Shown here piece after piece: positions 58,794 through 64,000 of a DNA stretch of 64,000 nucleotides. The stretch covers positions 1,026,746-1,090,745 of the forward strand of contig RCTD01000022.1 in the NCBI GenBank assembly GCA_014898415.1, read 5' to 3'. Positions within the stretch are counted from its first letter, which is position 1, and every line of letters starts with the position of its first letter. The notes under the pieces were generated by a model. That model did not search any database and was not told the DNA's origin. It saw nothing but the letters and a program-made list of their open reading frames with translations. The DNA is from Stromatinia cepivora. Taxonomy: Eukaryota > Ascomycota > Leotiomycetes > Helotiales > Sclerotiniaceae. A program made the translations under genes and the position numbers.

Positions 58794-60256
58794 CTACAAC
58801 AAACTATCTTCCTCATCCCAAATCACACTCGTAACCTGACCATTCAAACCCGACACGCCTTCAAAAGTACCCACCTGAATGTCCGCCACAAAGTCCCCAA
58901 ATAATCCGGTTTTCGTATCTCGACTCACAATAACCACTCGAGCACTTTGTTGAAGAGCTACGGCGACAAGTGTTCCTGCTTTGTTCATGGACATTTGACG
59001 GGGGTAGATGCCGCCGGAGGGAAAGAGTTGGGAGAAAGAGAGGGAGCCGATGGTTGCGTTTCCAGAGTTGGGTTTGGAGTTGATGGTCCAGGTTTGTAGT
59101 GTGTCGGAGGGAAGAGCGGTGTTGTTTAGAGGGTGTGTGGGTGGTTGGGGGAGAGAGAGGATGGTGGCGTTGCGGGAGGTGGTGAGGATGTGGCGGCCAT
59201 CGGGCTGGCGGTTGTTAGTATGTATTCAATTTATGTCATGAGATTATCTCTCATGACTAGAACTTAAAAAAGACTTACGGTTATAAGACATTCAGCAGCC
59301 GCAGCACCTTCCGGAGTAGTTTGGTTTCCATAAATGCCATGAGTGTCAATCTTGGTAAAAGTCATACCCGCAGTAGCATTCTCATAAGAGACTGCAAAAC
59401 TAGAAACCGTATTTCCCAGTTCGGAAACGAGATAGAAGAACGTTTGATTGTATTCAGTCACGTGGAAAGCACCATGACGGGGACCAGAAGCTGGTGGTGC
59501 TTTGTAGGGAGTTTTTTCTGTGAGGAGAGCTGTCTTGGGATCGATGGAGAAGACGCGCACGAGATCGGCGCCTAGATCAGGAACCACGATGAAGTTCTCT
59601 GTTGGGTCGAGGAGAGCTTCGTGGGGGTGAGGCGTTAATTGACGTTTTAATGGATCGGGGCCGGGGCCTGGCATGGTAAAGGTTAATGCTTGAAGTGGCG
59701 ATAGAGTTCCATCTGCTTGAATGTTATGTGTTGTAAGTGAAGCTCCGGTACTGTTGGGTTCGTCAGTATGATGTATTCAGATATACTATAAGAAATCTGA
59801 ATGCAAAACTTACTAATGGGCAGCAGCCAAGCTTTTTCCTCCGTTGAAAAGGACAGAACTGACAGGTCCATTGATGGTTAATTCATTTCCCAATAAACTC
59901 AGGGTGCCATCATCTCCGATTGCGAAGCTCGAGATACTTCCATTGACGACGTTTAAACCTTCATTTAAACAATACAAGATTCCGTTATGAGGATCCTTGT
60001 GTAACCAGGATGGATTATCTGTAGTGATATTGTTGATCGACAAAGTATCGAGAGAATATGTTCCATTTGAAGATTTAGATAGTTGTAATGTACTGATGGT
60101 TCCAACATAAGAGGAAACAAATAGATTTGCGGTAATAGTACCATTAACGAAGACGTTTCTTGGATTGAAATGCATGATGAAATATTTGTATGTTTGCTTT
60201 ATTAAACAGTTTGTATAGAAAACGAAGGTCGAAGAAAGGAAAGGGACTTCAAGCAT
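58794..60256 (-). CDS. Lactonase / 3-carboxymuconate cyclase-like beta-propeller protein
   Basis: Seven-bladed beta-propeller of the 6-phosphogluconolactonase/YbhE (PF10282) group. Exons 59814-60256, 59279-59750, 58794-59204; 441 aa from ATG 60256, or 414 aa from Met28 (60175). Blade-like repeats are seen: ANLFVSSYVGTISTLQL, then GNELTINGPVSSVLFNGGKSLAAAHY. The family hallmark KRQLTPHPHEALLDPTENF with VPDLGADLVRVFSID follows, then GPRHGAFHVTEYNQTFFYLVSEL. Several N-x-S/T sites (NGT, NNT, NAT, NQT) suggest secretion, and the stretch VPFLSSTFVFYTNCLI might act as a poor signal peptide or anchor. The N-terminus is uncertain; an upstream signal-peptide exon cannot be excluded. The reaction is not determined; such fungal proteins act on lactones or muconates. 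Confidence 0.85.
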
Positions 60257-60977
60257 AATATTTAATAATCCCCCATCTTAGGGAATTGTGGCTATATGGA
60301 TGTTTAATATATGAGGCGGGGTTTCGGTCACTTGGCAATGAGGATTCACATTTGGTGAATGGTTATTTTGTTGCTTGGTTACCTGAAAAATGTATTAGTC
60401 AAATAGGGAAAATGGAAGTCAAGAACTCGAAACCGACATCAATTCACCGTGAATCCTCCATTTATAAAACTTGATTAGGTACCGTATGAACTCATCTACA
60501 CCGCAACACAACCAATTTTAAATAAGGTTATTTCTTATTTCTTGTTCCTGAAAAATTAATTAACATGGATACTTTTTAATCCACTTTTGCTTCGGCCCCG
60601 GTTCCGTGTGTTCCGTTGTAGATGATTTATACCGGTGTCTGTACCTGGAGGATGATCCTGAAATGGAGGATGACTAATTGACAGATTGACTTATTGATTC
60701 CACGAGAGTACAAAAGTAATCCAAAAAATTATATAATATGATTTAATAGATAAAGAAAATACCTCGAATATGAACTTAATTCTGGAAGGAGTGGGATAAG
60801 TATTTTTTATTAAATTAAGGTCAACTAGATTTAACTAAAGTCAGCTAGGGTTATGTAACTGAGTGTTCATTCTCTTGCTGCGACGTCCTTATGATCTAAT
60901 ACTAAATGACTTAAGAGAATAAAAAATCATAATCTCCAACTTTACTAGTAAACGATTATGGGTGAGTATAGCTTCCC
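60257..60977. other. Intergenic, 0.72 kb
   Basis: AT-rich region between two minus-strand genes; no supported gene. Confidence 0.55.
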
Positions 60978-62654
60978 TTATCCATAGATTGCGAGCCATG
61001 AGGCAGTGGCTCCTGTACAGACAGTACGATTCCATGTTTTTACATCAACCCAAAAGCTGTTCTTGCGAATAGGATCCTCGATATCATCCAACTTGCGAAC
61101 CTCGGTGTGCAACCTAAAACTATCGCTCGCGCCAAATTGAAACGAGGAAATACCAGTGTACACATGAAACTTTTTAGCATCACAATTCTGATTCCTTTTC
61201 GCCTTAGTGAGGTCGATGAGTTGGGAGTAACCTCTTCGATTGTCAGATTGCTCAGGCAATAACTTCATCTCTTTGGATTCTGTAGTTCCGCCGAAAACTC
61301 CATGTTTATCTCCCGGGTATGCAACCCACGTCACGGTAGCATCGTGTAACTCAGTATTATCTCCAGCATTGATATGAATCTCGAAACTCTCCTTGGTGAT
61401 GTTGTGAGCCGAAACACTAAGCTTACATTCTGAATTTTTGCCGATATGAAATCCCCGAATCCAAACTACAACTTGTGGTATTGATGGGAATGGTCTATCG
61501 AATTCCATTGTCTCATTACGGTGTTGCTTTAATTCTGGTGTAAGAGATCCAAGGATACTGAAGGTGCCCGTTTGAAAGTCTGAAGTTTCCGGATCTTCAA
61601 TCTTGAGCCATGAAGCACCAGCAGAAAAAAGAGTTGATCCACCCCAAGTCTCGGTTTGAATATTGAATCCGTCATTCGTGATACAGATTGCTGATGCCTT
61701 GATACGAAGGGGCGTGTCACTGCAGATATCAAATTGAACTAACCCCACTGCAATGTCTGGAAGTTTCTCACATTTGGGATCAAATTTCACTTCTGCCGTA
61801 TTCTTTGGATCTCTTCGTTCCCAGCTCTTATAGTCCCAGCTGCAGAAGACTCGCTTTTCCTGGGGAACAGAGCGTAGGGGATAAATCTGGCGAATGAAAG
61901 ATCTATCACGAAGAGAAAGCTCTGTGCGAATGGGTATGACGACTTGGGTTTTAGTGAGAACACGATTAAGAGGGTACAACATGACAGATTCTGCATCGAA
62001 GCTTGAGTGATTAGTCTCGAACTCGTTGTATCGATGAAAAATTTGTCTTTCGACTTCACTTTCATTCCATCCATGCTTCGCTGCGTAATATTTGATAACG
62101 TTCTCCCTGTTCCATTCGATAGTCGATACGGGACTTGAATGCTCATGAACGCAGCCCAGGACGTGGCCAAACTCATGGAGAACGGTGCTGCGGAATAGAT
62201 CTTTATTTCTTGCAAGCCCAATACTCATGGTCGGCTTCTCGGGATCAAGATTACGACAATCTGTTCCCAGCGCTGACCATCCCCCTCCATCACCACTGAA
62301 AAACCTAACCCGGACTGGGGAACTTTTCGCATTTTCAAATCTGAACCGAATGTGGGCTACTTTCTCCCATTCATTGACAATGGTTATAATTTGTTTGGCG
62401 GCTTCTTGGGTCTCAGGGGTGGTCAAATCAAGGAAACGAACATGAATTGCTTCTCCTGGGCTCCAGTAGAAATAAGGATCGAGAGCGAGCTTGAGCGGAG
62501 CATTTCCCTCTGGATAGTATACTGAGTCGTCGAGAGAATTGCCTTTGATATCAACATCGTGGTTTTGATTGGATAAAGGCAGTGATACATCATGGCTGCT
62601 GGGGCGCAAAACAACACAGGAATGAATTTCTCGGAATTCTTGGGAGGAATCCAT
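60978..62654 (-). CDS. Zinc metalloprotease (astacin-like) fused to H-type lectin modules
   Basis: Single exon, 558 aa, ATG 62654. The N-terminal ~270 residues form a metzincin domain: zinc-site helix HEFGHVLGCVHEH (His160, Glu161, His164, His170; HExxHxxGxxHE as in astacins/M12A). A Met-turn-like SVMLYP follows at about 224-229, with a preceding strand HIRFRFENAKSSPVRVRFF. The C-terminal half has three repeats like H-type lectin (PF09458): about 305-360 (VGLVQFDICSDTPLRIKASA to SAGASWLKI), 385-450 (FDRPFPSIPQVVVWIRGFHI to ATVTWVAY) and 490-557 (VYTGISSFQFGASDSFRLHT to GATASWLAIYG). H-type lectins bind GalNAc-type sugars. No signal peptide is seen, so it is cytosolic or leaderless. Likely a sugar-directed protease; target unknown. 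Confidence 0.88.
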   Translation of the reverse strand: MDSSQEFREIHSCVVLRPSSHDVSLPLSNQNHDVDIKGNSLDDSVYYPEGNAPLKLALDPYFYWSPGEAIHVRFLDLTTPETQEAAKQIITIVNEWEKVAHIRFRFENAKSSPVRVRFFSGDGGGWSALGTDCRNLDPEKPTMSIGLARNKDLFRSTVLHEFGHVLGCVHEHSSPVSTIEWNRENVIKYYAAKHGWNESEVERQIFHRYNEFETNHSSFDAESVMLYPLNRVLTKTQVVIPIRTELSLRDRSFIRQIYPLRSVPQEKRVFCSWDYKSWERRDPKNTAEVKFDPKCEKLPDIAVGLVQFDICSDTPLRIKASAICITNDGFNIQTETWGGSTLFSAGASWLKIEDPETSDFQTGTFSILGSLTPELKQHRNETMEFDRPFPSIPQVVVWIRGFHIGKNSECKLSVSAHNITKESFEIHINAGDNTELHDATVTWVAYPGDKHGVFGGTTESKEMKLLPEQSDNRRGYSQLIDLTKAKRNQNCDAKKFHVYTGISSFQFGASDSFRLHTEVRKLDDIEDPIRKNSFWVDVKTWNRTVCTGATASWLAIYG

Positions 62655-64000
62655 AATGATCCGGATTGATACTCTGGATATTTAGAACTAATTCCCCTTA
62701 GTTAAAGTTAGAAGATTTCATGAAGGGACAGATATGTATTCATATCATTTTTCATATAATCAATGCCCCTGGGCTGTCTATCAACATTTCACTAGATCAA
62801 CCAACTACTCCTCTTTCGGACCAATCCAAGGAAATCATATCGTTTTAAACAACCAATTTCTTAAAACTTCAAGAACTCAATAATTATTGTATTAATTGAT
62901 CTGAAATTGTGAAATATTATTATTTATATCATATCGAATAATTGTATTGAAGATATTATAATTTTAATTTTAAATTAAAAAACCTCTTCAAAAAGTAAAT
63001 AATCTTCGAAAATATATTTATATAATAATTTAATATTAAAAAATTGATCTTTCAATTCGTCGATTATTATTTTATAAAATTATGAAAGATTTCGATATTA
63101 AAAATTATATAATTATATAATCAAAATATTAAATAAAGTAATTAGAATATAAAATAGAGTAGATTATATCTAAGAAAAGACGAATAATAAAAACTAATTT
63201 GAATTCGAAATTTTTGGGGATTGGGGTTATTATGGGGATATAAATTGGGATAAATGATTATAAAATTAATAGAGAGGATTCTATTAGTATTACTAAAAAT
63301 AATTCTATAGATAATTTTATTGAAATTGAATAATTATTAAGTTATTAAAGTTTAAAAATTGAATAATAATATTTTTTAAAATAGCACGAAAAAGAGATAG
63401 CCCGAAAGTGGGGTAGTTGACTTACGAAGATTGAAAGAGTAAATAATATAAGATCTTTTTTATTTATAAATTACTGTTTTCCTATCTTTTGATGCTGCTT
63501 TAAGGAACTCGAATAGATATTGAGCTGTTCTCTCCAAATTTCGAATTTTGAAGATTTTGATCGAATTAAATCTTATGATTTTGAAGCCTTTGAAACTTGT
63601 ATAACCTCTTTTAATAAATCTAAAATAGTCTTAAAATAGATTTAAAAATGAAGCATTAATAATTAAAAATGATTTTGAATAATTTCTACTAGAAAATTGA
63701 AAATTTACAATAATTTATCCGTTTGGTTTTCATCATATAAATTTTCAATCAGCGTGATGATATTATTGGTCAAAACCCCTGTTTGTGTTTTTGGTGTGTT
63801 TTACAATACTTCCCCCATCAACCTCCGTACATGCTTATAAGGTAGCCCCATTCATAACGGAATTTTATAGAAAGCAAATCCGACTCATACTCGTGCGGCC
63901 AGAGAATCTACAACACTTCACTATTAAGGATATACTATAAGATGGTAAACTACAAAGAGAATAGTGGCCCACATATAAGTGGAGTGCTGTAGACTTTCTG
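62655..64000. other. AT-rich decayed island, possible old transposon
   Basis: After the metalloprotease promoter (to about 62870), DNA to about 63720 is extremely A+T-rich with almost no intact frame. A weak plus-strand stretch (about 63385-63455) reads HEKEIARKWGS*LTKIERVN, faintly like the psq helix-turn-helix of pogo/Fot transposases. No clear inverted ends were found. 63720-64000 is mixed sequence without a gene. Confidence 0.45.

Overview
The window is nuclear DNA of a filamentous ascomycete. Genes are split by short introns (mostly 45-70 nt, GTRNGT donors, CTRAC-like branch points, YAG acceptors). Gene types include Zn2Cys6 regulators, cerato-platanin, a LysM protein and an Arb1 RNAi factor. 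One Tc1/mariner element and a LysM gene carry C-to-T type decay like repeat-induced point mutation (RIP). The overall style suggests a leotiomycete such as Botrytis or Sclerotinia; that placement is inference.

Layout. 1-7.9 kb is gene-poor: a 34-C homopolymer, degenerate ~300-350 bp tandem units, and a decayed Tc1/mariner element (2759-4137). 7.9-12.8 kb holds a Zn2Cys6 regulator whose expected start codon reads GTG, then ASA1. 12.8-18 kb is sparse with a cerato-platanin gene. 18.1-22.1 kb has a small spliced ORF, a GNAT-like membrane protein and mitochondrial 3-hydroxyisobutyrate dehydrogenase. 22.9-36.7 kb is the dense core: DDB1, RNA polymerase III subunit RPC5/Rpc37, a Pmp3-family proteolipid, CLP1, inositol polyphosphate multikinase and ARB1. 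38.7-47 kb has an MFS transporter, an aldo-keto reductase, an acidic nuclear-looking protein and a small mitochondrial-looking protein. 47.3-50.1 kb is an accessory block: a 486-bp MITE, then a broken LysM gene with a 60-bp coding minisatellite. 51.2-62.7 kb has URK1 and GID8 (divergent), an EF-hand external NADH dehydrogenase, a lactonase-type beta-propeller protein and a zinc metalloprotease joined to H-type lectin modules. The right end is an AT-rich decayed island.

The most unusual observation is at 49892-49997. About 106 bp encoding the motif-A region of a T7-like RNA polymerase of the mitochondrial linear-plasmid type lies inside the LysM gene, in the opposite orientation and bracketed by a 5-bp direct repeat (GGTAC). 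Taking out the insert and one repeat copy leaves a continuous local LysM frame. This looks like a nuclear insertion of mitochondrial plasmid DNA.

The core genes cover housekeeping functions: genome maintenance and ubiquitin ligase (DDB1, GID8), Pol III and mRNA 3'-end or tRNA processing (RPC37, CLP1), heterochromatic RNAi (ARB1), inositol phosphates, pyrimidine salvage and respiration. They are not an operon-like pathway. The cerato-platanin, the LysM pseudogene and the metalloprotease-lectin are the lifestyle-related accessory genes. All exon boundaries were read by eye from splice signals and reading-frame continuity.
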